Source of the DNA: Ferriphaselus sp. R-1
GTDB taxonomy: Bacteria > Pseudomonadota > Gammaproteobacteria > Burkholderiales > Gallionellaceae
Assembly: GCF_000746095.1 (NCBI RefSeq)
Contig: NZ_JQKP01000001.1
Location: forward strand, 401,729 to 465,728
Length of the DNA: 64,000 bases
Direction: 5' to 3'
Part shown: in pieces, positions 56,328 through 64,000 of the stretch
Layout of the letters: the number at the start of each line of letters is the position of its first letter
Position numbering within the stretch: position 1 is the first letter of the stretch
Made by a program: the position numbers and the translations under genes
Notes under the pieces: model-generated
Databases searched by the model: none
Told to the model about the DNA's origin: nothing
The model's input: the letters and a program-made list of their open reading frames with translations, nothing else

Positions 56328-56804
56328 ATGCCGGACTGGAAGTCATTGTTGTGTGCGGGCCTGTTGCTCGGAGCCGTGTCAGCGCAGGCGGATGAGTTAT
56401 CGCGCGGGCAGGTACTCTACCTGCCTATCTACTCGCATATCTGGTATGGCGACATGAATGCCGATGGCAGGCCGAAACAGACGTTGATGTCGGCCTTGGT
56501 GAGCATACGCAACACCAGCCACAAGGTGCCCATCCGGGTCAGTTCGGCGCGTTATTACAGCACCGAGGGCAAGTTGCTGAAAGAGTTTCTGCCGACGACC
56601 CGGACTGTCGCTCCCATGGGGACACTGGAGTTGTTCGTCGAGCGCAAGGAGTCGGAAGGCGGCTCCGGGGCCAATTTCATCATTCAGTGGGAAGCCTCGA
56701 TGTCGACCAATTCCCCGGTGGTGGAGGCGGTCCATGCCGATATCCAGGTGAATCGCACGCCTACTTTCATCACGGTCGCGCGGCCACTCAGCCCGGAGAA
56801 CTGA
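56328..56804 (+). CDS. DUF3124 periplasmic protein
   Basis: A 158-residue exported protein. The signal peptide ends at AQA before DELSRGQVLYLPIYSHIWYG, which is the typical DUF3124 beginning. The mature part is beta-rich (LVSIRNTSHKVPIRVSSARYY) and ends PTFITVARPLS. I chose the ATG with GAGGAG seven bases upstream. It follows the DUF2062 gene closely and may share its transcript. Function unknown. Confidence 0.85.
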   Translation: MPDWKSLLCAGLLLGAVSAQADELSRGQVLYLPIYSHIWYGDMNADGRPKQTLMSALVSIRNTSHKVPIRVSSARYYSTEGKLLKEFLPTTRTVAPMGTLELFVERKESEGGSGANFIIQWEASMSTNSPVVEAVHADIQVNRTPTFITVARPLSPEN

Positions 56805-56921
56805 CGGGATGGTTGCGCGCCGCTCGGGTGGAAAGGCCGGTCAAACGGCATAGGCCTATGTTCGGCGGTGGGCCGGGAGCTCGCCGTGTAAAGCTGTCAT
56901 TGGAGTATGGAAAAAGAGTCG

Positions 56922-57989
56922 ATGAAAAGAATAATAGTCACAGGAGGTGCCGGATTTATTGGTTCGGCGGTGGTGCGTCAGTTGATTGGCGAGACCGATG
57001 CGACGGTCATCAATCTGGATAAGTTGACCTATGCGGGGAACCTGGCCTCGCTGGCCTCGGTGGCGGCCAATCCGCGCTACCGTTTCGAGCACGTGGACAT
57101 CTGCGATGCGGCTGAAGTGGCGCGGGTGTTCCGCGAGCACCAGCCGGATGCCATCATGCACCTGGCCGCCGAGTCGCATGTGGACCGCTCCATCACGGGG
57201 CCTGCGGACTTCATCCAGACCAACATCGTCGGCACCTATACCTTGCTGGAAGCCGCACGCGCTTACTGGAACGGACTGGAAGGCGACAAGAAAGCCGCAT
57301 TCCGCTTCCACCATATCTCCACCGACGAAGTCTATGGCAGCCTGGGCGAAGAGGGCTTCTTCACCGAAGACACCGCCTACGAACCCAACTCACCGTACTC
57401 CGCCAGCAAAGCCTCCAGCGACCACTTGGTGCGCGCCTGGCATCACACCTACGGCCTGCCGGTGGTCACCACCAACTGCTCCAACAACTACGGCCCGTAC
57501 CACTTCCCCGAAAAACTCATTCCGCTGATGATCCTCAACGCCGTCAACGGCAAGCCGCTGCCGATCTATGGCAAAGGCGACAACATCCGTGACTGGCTGT
57601 ACGTCGACGACCACGCCCGTGCCCTGCGCCTCGTACTCGAACGCGGCACCCTGGGCGAGACCTACAACATCGGCGGCTGGAACGAAAAGACCAACCTCGA
57701 CGTGGTGGACGCGATCTGCACCATCCTCGACGAACTGCATCCCCAAGGCGCACCGCACGCCCGCCTCAAGACCTACGTGCAAGACCGCCCCGGCCACGAC
57801 AAACGCTACGCCATCGACGCCAGCAAGATCGAACGCGACCTCGGCTGGAAGCCGCAAGAGACCTTCGAGACAGGATTGCGCAAGACCGTGGAATGGTATC
57901 TGGACCATACGGATTGGGTGAATGGCGTGTTGAGCGGCGACTATCAACACTGGATCAGTCAGAACTACGCCCAAAGGAGTGCGGCATGA
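56922..57989 (+). CDS. rfbB: dTDP-glucose 4,6-dehydratase
   Basis: Second enzyme of dTDP-L-rhamnose synthesis. The extended SDR NAD-binding motif GGAGFIGS is at the N-terminus. [12 protein letters not shown] and the [17 protein letters not shown] catalytic segment follow, with YSASKAS carrying the YxxxK pair. 355 residues is standard. I chose the ATG that begins MKRIIVTGG; an ATG five codons upstream is also in frame. The stop overlaps the rfbA start (ATGA). Confidence 0.95.
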   Translation: MKRIIVTGGAGFIGSAVVRQLIGETDATVINLDKLTYAGNLASLASVAANPRYRFEHVDICDAAEVARVFREHQPDAIMHLAAESHVDRSITGPADFIQTNIVGTYTLLEAARAYWNGLEGDKKAAFRFHHISTDEVYGSLGEEGFFTEDTAYEPNSPYSASKASSDHLVRAWHHTYGLPVVTTNCSNNYGPYHFPEKLIPLMILNAVNGKPLPIYGKGDNIRDWLYVDDHARALRLVLERGTLGETYNIGGWNEKTNLDVVDAICTILDELHPQGAPHARLKTYVQDRPGHDKRYAIDASKIERDLGWKPQETFETGLRKTVEWYLDHTDWVNGVLSGDYQHWISQNYAQRSAA

Positions 57990-58855
57990 AAGGCATCATC
58001 CTCGCCGGCGGTTCCGGCACACGCTTGTACCCCGTGACCCAGGCCGTTTCCAAGCAACTCCTGCCGGTCTATGACAAGCCGATGATCTACTACCCGCTCT
58101 CGACCTTGATGCTGGCGGGGATACGCGACATCCTCATCATCTCCACCCCGCAAGACACTCCGCGCTTCCAGCAGTTGCTGGGTGATGGGGCGCAATGGGG
58201 GCTGAACCTCAGCTATGCCGTACAACCCTCGCCCGACGGCTTGGCGCAAGCCTTCATCATCGGCGAAGAGTTCATCGGCAACGACCACTGTGCGCTGGTG
58301 CTGGGCGACAACATCTACTATGGCCACGGCTTCGAGAAGAAGCTGCAAGAAGCAGCGGCCAAGACCGCAGGCGGCACCGTATTCGCCTATCACGTGCAGG
58401 ATCCCGAGCGCTACGGCGTGGTGGAGTTCGATGCGAGCGGCAGGGCGCTCAGTATCGAAGAAAAGCCACAGCACCCCAAATCCAGCTACGCCGTGACCGG
58501 GCTGTATTTCTATGACAACGACGTGGTCGAGATCGCCAAATCGATCAAGCCCTCGGCACGCGGGGAACTGGAGATCACCACCGTCAACCAGATCTACCTC
58601 GAACGGGGCAAGCTCGATGTCCAGATGATGGGGCGCGGCTATGCCTGGCTGGACACCGGCACCCACGAATCACTACTGGAGGCCTCGCTGTTCATCCAGA
58701 CGCTGGAAAAGCGCCAGGGACTCAAGATCGCCTGCCCGGAAGAGATCGCCTACACCCGTGGTTATATCGATGCCGCGCAACTCAAGCGATTGATCGCGCC
58801 ATTGGCCAAGAACGGCTACGGGCAATACCTCAAGCGCCTCCTGCGCGAGCACTGA
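57986..58855 (+). CDS. rfbA: Glucose-1-phosphate thymidylyltransferase
   Basis: Makes dTDP-glucose from dTTP and glucose 1-phosphate, the first step of the pathway. The nucleotide-binding motif is [13 protein letters not shown] at the N-terminus, and [12 protein letters not shown] and [20 protein letters not shown] are the sugar-site segments. 289 residues is standard. Its ATG overlaps the rfbB stop by four bases and AAGGAG lies upstream. Confidence 0.96.
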   Translation: MKGIILAGGSGTRLYPVTQAVSKQLLPVYDKPMIYYPLSTLMLAGIRDILIISTPQDTPRFQQLLGDGAQWGLNLSYAVQPSPDGLAQAFIIGEEFIGNDHCALVLGDNIYYGHGFEKKLQEAAAKTAGGTVFAYHVQDPERYGVVEFDASGRALSIEEKPQHPKSSYAVTGLYFYDNDVVEIAKSIKPSARGELEITTVNQIYLERGKLDVQMMGRGYAWLDTGTHESLLEASLFIQTLEKRQGLKIACPEEIAYTRGYIDAAQLKRLIAPLAKNGYGQYLKRLLREH

Positions 58856-58861
58856 GCTGCC

Positions 58862-59410
58862 ATGAAGATCGTCGCCACGGCCATCCCCGACCTGCTCATT
58901 GTCGAACCCACGGTGTTCGGTGACGAGCGTGGCTTTTTCTTCGAGAGTTTCAACCAGCGTCGTTTTGCCGAGCTGACCGGCATCACCACCAACTTCGTGC
59001 AGGACAACCATTCCAGGTCCGCACGGCACGTCTTGCGCGGCCTGCACTATCAGGTCCGGCAGGCGCAGGGCAAGCTGGTGCGCGTGGTCGCGGGCGAGGT
59101 GTTGGACGTGGCGGTGGATATTCGCCGCAGTTCGGCCACCTTCGGTCAGCATGTCAGCCTGCGGCTCTCGGCGGACAACAAGCGCATGGCGTGGATCCCG
59201 CCGGGGTTCGCCCACGGTTTCGTGGTGCTCTCCGAGTATGCCGAATTCCTGTACAAGACCACTGACTACTGGGCACCCGAGCACGAGCGCTCCATCCTGT
59301 GGAACGATCCGGAGCTGGCCATCGACTGGCAACTGGGCGGGGCGCAGCCGACCCTGTCGGCCAAGGATCAGACCGCCTGTCGGCTCAAGGATGCCGAGGT
59401 GTTCGCATGA
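58862..59410 (+). CDS. rfbC: dTDP-4-dehydrorhamnose 3,5-epimerase
   Basis: Third enzyme of dTDP-L-rhamnose synthesis. Cupin-type epimerase of 182 residues with FGDERGFFFESFN near the start, the active-site histidine segment RHVLRGLHYQ, and the PPGFAHGFVVLSE motif. The gap from rfbA is six bases and its stop overlaps the rfbD start. Confidence 0.96.
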   Translation: MKIVATAIPDLLIVEPTVFGDERGFFFESFNQRRFAELTGITTNFVQDNHSRSARHVLRGLHYQVRQAQGKLVRVVAGEVLDVAVDIRRSSATFGQHVSLRLSADNKRMAWIPPGFAHGFVVLSEYAEFLYKTTDYWAPEHERSILWNDPELAIDWQLGGAQPTLSAKDQTACRLKDAEVFA

Positions 59411-60294
59411 GAAAGATCCTGGTCACCGGGGCCCGGGGGCAGGTCGGCTGGGAGTTGCTGCGCACGCTGGCACCGTTGGGTGAGGTGGTCGGGGTCGACA
59501 TGGCGGACCTGGATCTGTGCGATGCCGAGGCAGTGCGCGCCTATGTGCGGGCACTGCAGCCCGCCATCATCGTCAATCCGGCGGCCTACACGGCGGTGGA
59601 CAAGGCCGAAGCTGAGCCCGATCTGGCGCTGCAAGTCAACGCTATCGCCCCCGGCATTCTGGCCGCAGAGGCCAAGCGACTCGGTGCATGGCTGGTGCAT
59701 TACTCCACCGACTACGTGTTCGACGGGACCAAGCCGGGCCCGTATGACGAGGACGATCTGCCGAATCCGCAGAGCGTGTACGGCAAGACCAAGCTGGCAG
59801 GCGAGATCGCGGTGCGCGAGTCCGGTTGCAAGCATCTCATCCTGCGCACCAGCTGGGTGTATGGCGCACGCGGCCACAACTTCATGCTGACCATGCTGCG
59901 GCTGGGGCAGGAGCGGGAGGAGCTGCGTGTGGTGGCCGATCAGATCGGTGCGCCCACCTGGTGCCGCAACCTGGCCGAAGCCACCGCGCAGCTGCTGACG
60001 CAACTGCATTCGCCCTTGCTCGATCCAGCACACGCCGCCAGCCTGTCCGGCCTGTATCACCTGACCGATGGCGGCGAGACCTCCTGGTTCGGCTTCGCCG
60101 CCGAGATCATCCGGCAAGGGCTGCCCGAACGCGCAGTGAAGATGATACCGATCGATACCGGACAATACCCGCTAGCTGCGCCCCGTCCGGCCAATTCCCG
60201 GCTATCCAACCAAAAACTGCAGCAACACTTCGGCCTGAGCAGCCCCGCATGGCAAACTGCGCTCGCCTGTTGCCTGGCAGACCGGGCCCGTTGA
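59407..60294 (+). CDS. rfbD: dTDP-4-dehydrorhamnose reductase
   Basis: Last enzyme of the pathway, giving dTDP-L-rhamnose. The SDR motif GARGQVGWELL is at the N-terminus, STDYVFDGTKPGPYDE follows, and YGKTKLAGE is the YxxxK site. 295 residues. The order B-A-C-D with overlapping or nearly touching genes makes one tightly coupled operon that supplies rhamnose for O-antigen or exopolysaccharide. The terminator after it closes the unit. Confidence 0.95.
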   Translation: MRKILVTGARGQVGWELLRTLAPLGEVVGVDMADLDLCDAEAVRAYVRALQPAIIVNPAAYTAVDKAEAEPDLALQVNAIAPGILAAEAKRLGAWLVHYSTDYVFDGTKPGPYDEDDLPNPQSVYGKTKLAGEIAVRESGCKHLILRTSWVYGARGHNFMLTMLRLGQEREELRVVADQIGAPTWCRNLAEATAQLLTQLHSPLLDPAHAASLSGLYHLTDGGETSWFGFAAEIIRQGLPERAVKMIPIDTGQYPLAAPRPANSRLSNQKLQQHFGLSSPAWQTALACCLADRAR

Positions 60295-60333
60295 GCGGCT
60301 CGGCCAAGCAGAGGCAGTCTTCAGGAAAACAAA

Positions 60334-60366
60334 AAGCCCGTTGAATCTCAACGGGCTTCGTGTTTT
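60334..60366 (+). terminator. Rho-independent terminator of the rfbBACD operon
   Basis: A perfect eleven-base stem AAGCCCGTTGA / TCAACGGGCTT with a three-base loop is followed by CGTGTTTT. It marks the boundary between core chromosomal DNA and the AT-richer accessory stretch. From here to about 60565 I see no convincing gene. Confidence 0.88.
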
Positions 60367-60564
60367 GGCGGAGCAATGAGTCATCGCCCCGTTTGTCTCT
60401 GCTATTTACCCCGCCAACAGGGTAATTTACAGCGAATTAGATGAATTCTACCTCACCACCGTTGGTCCTCGCTAGCCAAAAGCCAATCACGACACAACTT
60501 TCAGGCACTTTCTTTAAATTTGCCAACGCAATGAAACAGGGAATTATCAGGAGAACATCAACTG

Positions 60565-61197
60565 TCAGCCTTCTCGCTGGTCTGACTCTGCCAGCCACTC
60601 TTGTTGGCCATACCGATAGCCTGAGAATTGGGAGGCCAACGAAACCTCCCGTTTGAGAAGACGGCGAACAAGACTGATCATATTCTGTGCTTCTTGCTCA
60701 TTACGTACCTCTACCGGAACACATAGCTCAACGCCACGTCCCCACGAATATGCTTTGACGGACATGGATGGACGAACCTCGAAGTCTATACCCTTGGCCT
60801 TCAGGAGATTTTCGGTGGCGAATAGCTTGTCATAGTGTTCCCGCCTTGCCTCTGATTGAGGTTGAGCTTGGTAGCCGACAACTTTCTTTCGAGACCTTCC
60901 CGCCTTTTTCCAGATTTTCTGACTGGGCTCATGCCCCAATAACATTGGAAACTCTTTTGGCATGGTAACGGTTGTCTCCCATGCTAGCTCTTCTATGGCA
61001 TCGGCATAGCTCATGCGTGGATGAATCCACCACACCATCACTCGGCGCCTGTTCAGGATGAAGCCAATATCGTCCCACCAAGACAATTGGCGAGGGGGCT
61101 CATAGCTGTGCGGCAAATACAGGCCATTTGTCAGCTGCCATTGGGACTGATGTTGGCGCATCCTACGATAGAGGAGTTCTTGATTAGGATTTTTCAT
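60565..61197 (-). CDS. Hypothetical protein of the accessory region
   Basis: A 210-residue soluble protein that I do not recognise. It is rich in arginine, tryptophan and glutamine at the N-terminus (MRQHQSQWQLTNGLYLPHSY, LSWWDDIGF). A central segment begins RRRVMVWWIHPRMSYADAIEE, a basic linker (KKAGRSRKKVVGYQ) follows, and the C-terminal half has FEVRPSMSVKAYSWGRGVEL and EAQNMISLVRRLL. No signal peptide or membrane helix. It lies 89 bases downstream of the HEPN/zinc-ribbon gene on the same strand and may be co-transcribed with it. Lower GC than the chromosome suggests transfer. Confidence 0.65.
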   Translation of the reverse strand: MKNPNQELLYRRMRQHQSQWQLTNGLYLPHSYEPPRQLSWWDDIGFILNRRRVMVWWIHPRMSYADAIEELAWETTVTMPKEFPMLLGHEPSQKIWKKAGRSRKKVVGYQAQPQSEARREHYDKLFATENLLKAKGIDFEVRPSMSVKAYSWGRGVELCVPVEVRNEQEAQNMISLVRRLLKREVSLASQFSGYRYGQQEWLAESDQREG

Positions 61198-61286
61198 GAT
61201 GGCAATCCTGCCAGATTCTTGCTGCCTTGTCCTTATACTGCGAGTTACGTTTCAGCTTTTCCGACAGGAGGTTAAGTACAACGTAT

Positions 61287-62186
61287 TTAGCAATAGGTGC
61301 ATGCTCGGCGAGCTTTCCCATCTACCTGAGAGACAACAGAACCACAGTCCGGGCATTCCCACACCCATTGCTTGACCTCGCAATCCATGCACTTTCCATA
61401 GTGCATATTGTTGGTCGTGTTCAGCGGATCGAAGAAGACCCGATCAACGGAGCTGCAAGCATCGCAAGCAGCGAACGCAATGGCATCGCTGACCACGCTG
61501 AAGCCGCAGCAGTGGCAGAAGTAATTTTCCGAAGCCCTTAGGCAAAAACTTTCATTGCCACACATGTAGCACTTAAAAACTTTTTCTGCATCCAGACTCT
61601 CAAGCGCCGCATCAACGGCCTCTGCGCGGTAGGGATCGAAATTGATCAACTTGTTGAAGTTTTGTTCGCTTAATAATAGGCGGTAGTCCGCCATTTCACC
61701 AATATCGCGCGCTTCACCGAGTGCAAATATTGACAAGACTCGCGCCAAAATGTGAACACAGCTAAGCTTCACCGACTCAGGATCGACCTCTGATGCAAAA
61801 TGAACGAGATCATTTCGAATGTTTACAAGTTCATTGATGAGTCTTTTCTCATCATCCGTCAATCCTTCGATCGCACCAACTAAGTCGAGAACCTTCCCGA
61901 ATCCAAGTGTGCTGAATTTGGCCTCCTTCACAGCTTGATCGAGGTTCTTCGACGGCAGCTTTCCTTGAACAATTGACTGGAGTCCCGCTTCCCGAACCAT
62001 TCGATACTTTGCCAATAGCTCGACGGATGTTTGGATAGAGACAACTGCAACTTTTGCTGTTTGGCTCGAGAAATTACTTGCGAATAGCAATTCAAGGCCC
62101 CCATTCAAGAAATCGACAGCGTTTTCGAGAATGCGCTCATACTTCACGCAGGTAGGTTTCCGATCCCGGCCAACGGTAATTTCCAT
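61287..62186 (-). CDS. HEPN-motif protein with C-terminal zinc-ribbon-like cysteine clusters
   Basis: A protein of about 299 residues. The N-terminal 170 are helical and contain IRNDLVHF (about residue 125), the RNxxxH form of the Rx4-6H motif of HEPN domains. Many such domains are RNases in toxin-antitoxin, abortive-infection and CRISPR systems. The C-terminal third has at least twelve cysteines in pairs: CYMCGNESFC, CHCCGF, CDAC, CMDC, CPDC and CTYC, which could form two or three zinc ribbons. No signal peptide. An upstream ATG at 62237 is also in frame and neither start has a clear ribosome binding site. It adjoins a wrecked Wadjet locus. The RNase role is inference. Confidence 0.7.
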   Translation of the reverse strand: MEITVGRDRKPTCVKYERILENAVDFLNGGLELLFASNFSSQTAKVAVVSIQTSVELLAKYRMVREAGLQSIVQGKLPSKNLDQAVKEAKFSTLGFGKVLDLVGAIEGLTDDEKRLINELVNIRNDLVHFASEVDPESVKLSCVHILARVLSIFALGEARDIGEMADYRLLLSEQNFNKLINFDPYRAEAVDAALESLDAEKVFKCYMCGNESFCLRASENYFCHCCGFSVVSDAIAFAACDACSSVDRVFFDPLNTTNNMHYGKCMDCEVKQWVWECPDCGSVVSQVDGKARRACTYC

Positions 62187-62254
62187 GCTGAAACACCAGG
62201 CCGACAAACAGGCTGCCACCTGACACAGACGAGACATGGACAGCCGATATGTAG

Positions 62255-62731
62255 AAACGCTGGCGTGAGACTGTGCTCGACGTTCGACAACATGTAGAGT
62301 TCATCGGACGGGAAATCGATGAAAGCGGCGTCGAGGTCGAGGTCTACCGCAGCGGAGCAGGTAAGTCGGGAGGCCAACGGCAGAAGCTGGCCACCACGTG
62401 CTTGGCTGCAGCGCTGCGATATCAACTGGGCGGGAACGACCACGGCGTACCGATGTATGCGCCCGTCGTGCTGGATGAAGCCTTTGACAAGGCGGACAAC
62501 GAGTTCACCGCTTTGGCGATGAACATCTTTACCAATTTCGGATTTCAGATGGTGGTCGCTACGCCGCTGAAGTCCGTCATGACCCTTGAGCCATTCATCG
62601 GAGGTGCTTGCTTCGTGGATATCAGCGATCGGCGCGTATCAGGCGTGCTGCTGATCGAGTACGACGGTGACCATCAGCGGTTGAAGCTGCCAGAGCACGC
62701 TCGAGAGGAGGCTAGCATTGAAGCTTCCTGA
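62255..62731 (+). pseudogene. jetC: 3' fragment of Wadjet jetC (SMC-like ATPase), truncated at the 5' end
   Basis: About 158 codons encode the C-terminal ATPase end of a JetC/MksB-like SMC protein. The fragment starts with RWRETVLDVRQHVEF, then has the ABC signature YRSGAGKSGGQRQKLATTC and the Walker B/D-loop VVLDEAFDKADNEF. An in-frame TAG lies just before it and upstream DNA does not continue the gene, so the first thousand or so codons and jetA and jetB are gone. The stop overlaps jetD, as in intact operons. Without the N-terminal Walker A it cannot work. Confidence 0.8.
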
Positions 62732-63458
62732 AGATGTTCGGCAGTTTCTTGCCCGTCGCTTTCAAAGCAAGCACCGCGAGTGGTTGATCGGTGATGCAAG
62801 CGAGAGCCAATGGCCGCTGGAAGTTCAGCTCGGCATACCAACGGAGCAGGCTGCACTGAGGCAAGTCGACGGCGTTCGCGCTTGGGTGGGTGCATGGCAA
62901 AGTTGGCAAGGCGTCGGCACCCTATCCTGGTGTGAGCGCCGGTGGAAAGCACTTGGCATCCAGCGACTGCCTGAGAAGCTGGCGTTGCGCGGCCCTGAAG
63001 ATGTTGCAATGTGGGTTGGTGAATCCGTACGGTGGGAGCGTGCTCAGTCGCGCAACCGGGCGCTCACTGCTCGCTGGCCGGTACTGGCGCAGCAGTTGTC
63101 GCGATATTTTGATGTTCTCGCAGACTATGGCGATGCCGATTTTCGTCGGCTGGCAGAGATGCTGGATTGGATTGCGAACCATCCGAACTCTGACCTCTAC
63201 CCTCGCCAGTTACCCGTGTCCGGACTGGACAGCAAATGGCTCGACGGACGCAAAGGGCTCCTGACTGATCTGGTGGCCGCAATACAGGGGGGCTCATCCG
63301 GCGACCTGGATTTTTACCAGCGATGCGGGCTGAAGGCACCACCTCCCCTGGTGCGCATGAGGGTGCTGGATCAGGCATTGCGAGACCGGATAGCGTCACG
63401 GAGTTCGGTTTCATCAAGATCATATGTATCTGGTCGAGACTGGTTCGATTTCCATTGA
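62718..63458 (+). pseudogene. jetD: 5' fragment of Wadjet jetD (DUF3322), truncated at the 3' end
   Basis: JetD is the topoisomerase-like nuclease subunit of Wadjet, which cleaves plasmid DNA. The N-terminal DUF3322 part is present: LPEDVRQFLARRF at the start, WCERRWKALGIQRLPEKLAL, LPVSGLDSKWLDGRKGLL and VRMRVLDQALRDRIA. Similarity appears to stop near 63395, and the frame then runs about 20 further codons into unrelated sequence. The catalytic Toprim-like DUF2220 domain is missing, so the fragment should be inactive. It begins at a TTG preceded by GAGGAGG. Confidence 0.8.
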
Positions 63459-63579
63459 CCAGATCTGCTTCATGCGTCCAACCGACAGAGTCGTGTGTCG
63501 GGCGATATGCCATGTTGATCAACCTTACGAGCTCAGCCGCATCAGCAATACTGGAAATACGAACTTCATCACTTGTCAT
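63396..63579 (-). pseudogene. 5' fragment of a GNAT N-acetyltransferase gene
   Basis: The minus-strand frame starting at 63579 encodes VRISSIADAAELVRLINMAY and GWTHEADLVNGNRTSLDQI, which is the N-terminal part of a GNAT acetyltransferase. Similarity to that family ends near 63396, where the strand runs into jetD. About 60 codons remain of a normal 150-170. The acetyl-CoA-binding motif is missing. It and jetD end at the same point, tail to tail, which marks a recombination junction. Confidence 0.65.
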
Positions 63580-63652
63580 CAGGCCGCTTTTTTCAGCTAT
63601 GGGTTGCCAATTTAGGGTCAAGATAGCATGTGCCTGAGAACTGGGAACAGCC

Positions 63653-64000
63653 TGAGCTAACCCGCCTTTAACGGACACTTCAATAGGAGACAGTTAATGA
63701 AGGAGGTGTTCAATGGAAAGCAAGGGAAAAGGCAAGGTAAATCCGGAGAGGCAGCGGCAGCGGTTCAGTGCGGAATTCAAGCGCGAGGCAGTGCGGTTGC
63801 TGGAATTGGGGCAAAAGCCGGGGACGCAACTAGCGCTGGAACTGGGTGTTGCACGCAACCGGCTCTACAAGTGGCAGGCGCAATTCAAGGCGAATGGTGG
63901 CGTATTCCGCGAGCCCGGTCGACCAAAGGTGACGGAAGAGAGCGAGCTATCGAAGCTCAAACGGGAGCTGAAGCGTGTCACCGAGGAACTCGACATCCTA
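63653..64000 (+). mobile_element. IS3-family insertion sequence, left part (continues past the window)
   Basis: The left terminus seems to be at TGAGCTAACCCGCC, which starts with the TG usual for IS3-family inverted repeats. A short leader and the orfA gene follow. The right end, orfB and target duplication lie outside. It inserted beside the GNAT and Wadjet fragments. Confidence 0.7.
63713..64000 (+). CDS. IS3-family transposase OrfA, N-terminal part (3' end outside the window)
   Basis: The 96 visible codons encode a helix-turn-helix DNA-binding domain (RFSAEFKREAVRLLELGQ, ALELGVARNRLYKWQAQF) and the start of a leucine-zipper-like segment (LSKLKRELKRVTEELDIL). This matches HTH_Tnp_1 OrfA proteins, which are fused to OrfB by programmed frameshift. 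AGGAGG lies before the ATG. A second, out-of-frame ATG starts 16 bases upstream and is not the transposase. Confidence 0.88.
   Translation, partial: MESKGKGKVNPERQRQRFSAEFKREAVRLLELGQKPGTQLALELGVARNRLYKWQAQFKANGGVFREPGRPKVTEESELSKLKRELKRVTEELDIL

Noticed and set aside
60441..60656. A 71-codon plus-strand open frame after the rfb terminator
   Set aside because: No ribosome binding site, no family, and it overlaps the 3' end of the minus-strand hypothetical gene.
61198..61286. Antitoxin gene between the HEPN gene and the 210-residue protein gene
   Set aside because: The 89-base gap contains no plausible small open frame with a ribosome binding site.
60334..64000. Integrated island with attachment sites
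   Set aside because: I found no tRNA gene, integrase or direct flanking repeats at the rfbD side, and the other end is outside the window.

Overview
This 64 kb window looks like chromosomal DNA of a GC-rich betaproteobacterium. A Nitrosomonadales/Gallionellaceae-type genome is my guess from gene order and protein style: hisS-yfgM-bamB-der, an xcc1710-like gene divergent from alaA followed by hom-thrC, ffh divergent from a CcsA-like gene, ppk/ppx/sixA, and many cyclic-di-GMP proteins. The genus cannot be fixed from sequence alone.

Layout. 1-4.0 kb: end of hisS, then yfgM, bamB and der. 4.0-18.5 kb: signalling and phosphate genes, comprising a 7TM-receptor GGDEF/EAL protein, a radical SAM protein, ppx, an orphan ParA, an acyltransferase, an EAL-CBS-GGDEF protein, ppk behind a probable Pho box, sixA and a chemoreceptor. 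18.7-25.6 kb: a porin, sdhCDA (no sdhB follows), an HDOD protein, ffh and a CcsA-like protein. 25.6-26.0 kb: tRNA-Ser(UGA) followed by a tandem repeat carrying two extra copies of the 5' half of the same tRNA. 26.0-32.4 kb: alaA, hom and thrC separated by three different palindromic repeats, then a permease and a methyltransferase. 32.5-41 kb, minus strand: a methyltransferase, a trio of diguanylate cyclase, EF-hand protein and GGDEF/EAL protein, then trxC and mutL. 41-50 kb: an exported cysteine-rich copper-storage-like protein, gnd, pntAB, a MASE1-PAS-GGDEF-EAL protein and greB. 50-55.7 kb, minus strand: comEC preceded by a small operon of membrane protein, lipoprotein, winged-helix regulator and TonB-like protein, read from a promoter carrying two identical-spacing operators. 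55.7-60.3 kb: DUF2062, DUF3124 and a complete dTDP-L-rhamnose operon rfbBACD ending at a strong terminator.

60.4-64 kb is accessory DNA with lower GC and broken genes. It holds an unrecognised 210-residue protein, a protein with a HEPN RNase-type motif and cysteine-rich zinc-ribbon-like segments, the 3' end of a Wadjet jetC, the 5' part of jetD, the 5' part of a GNAT gene, and the start of an IS3-family element that runs off the window. This is the wreck of a defence locus, with the HEPN gene as a possible intact survivor.

How the genes work together. Five GGDEF/EAL proteins, an HDOD protein and a chemoreceptor suggest a surface-associated, environmentally responsive life. ppk, ppx and the Pho box point to polyphosphate storage under phosphate control. 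gnd and pntAB serve NADPH supply. The rhamnose operon supplies O-antigen or exopolysaccharide. The least explained items are the tRNA-half repeat, the HEPN/Wadjet remnant region and the twin-operator operon.
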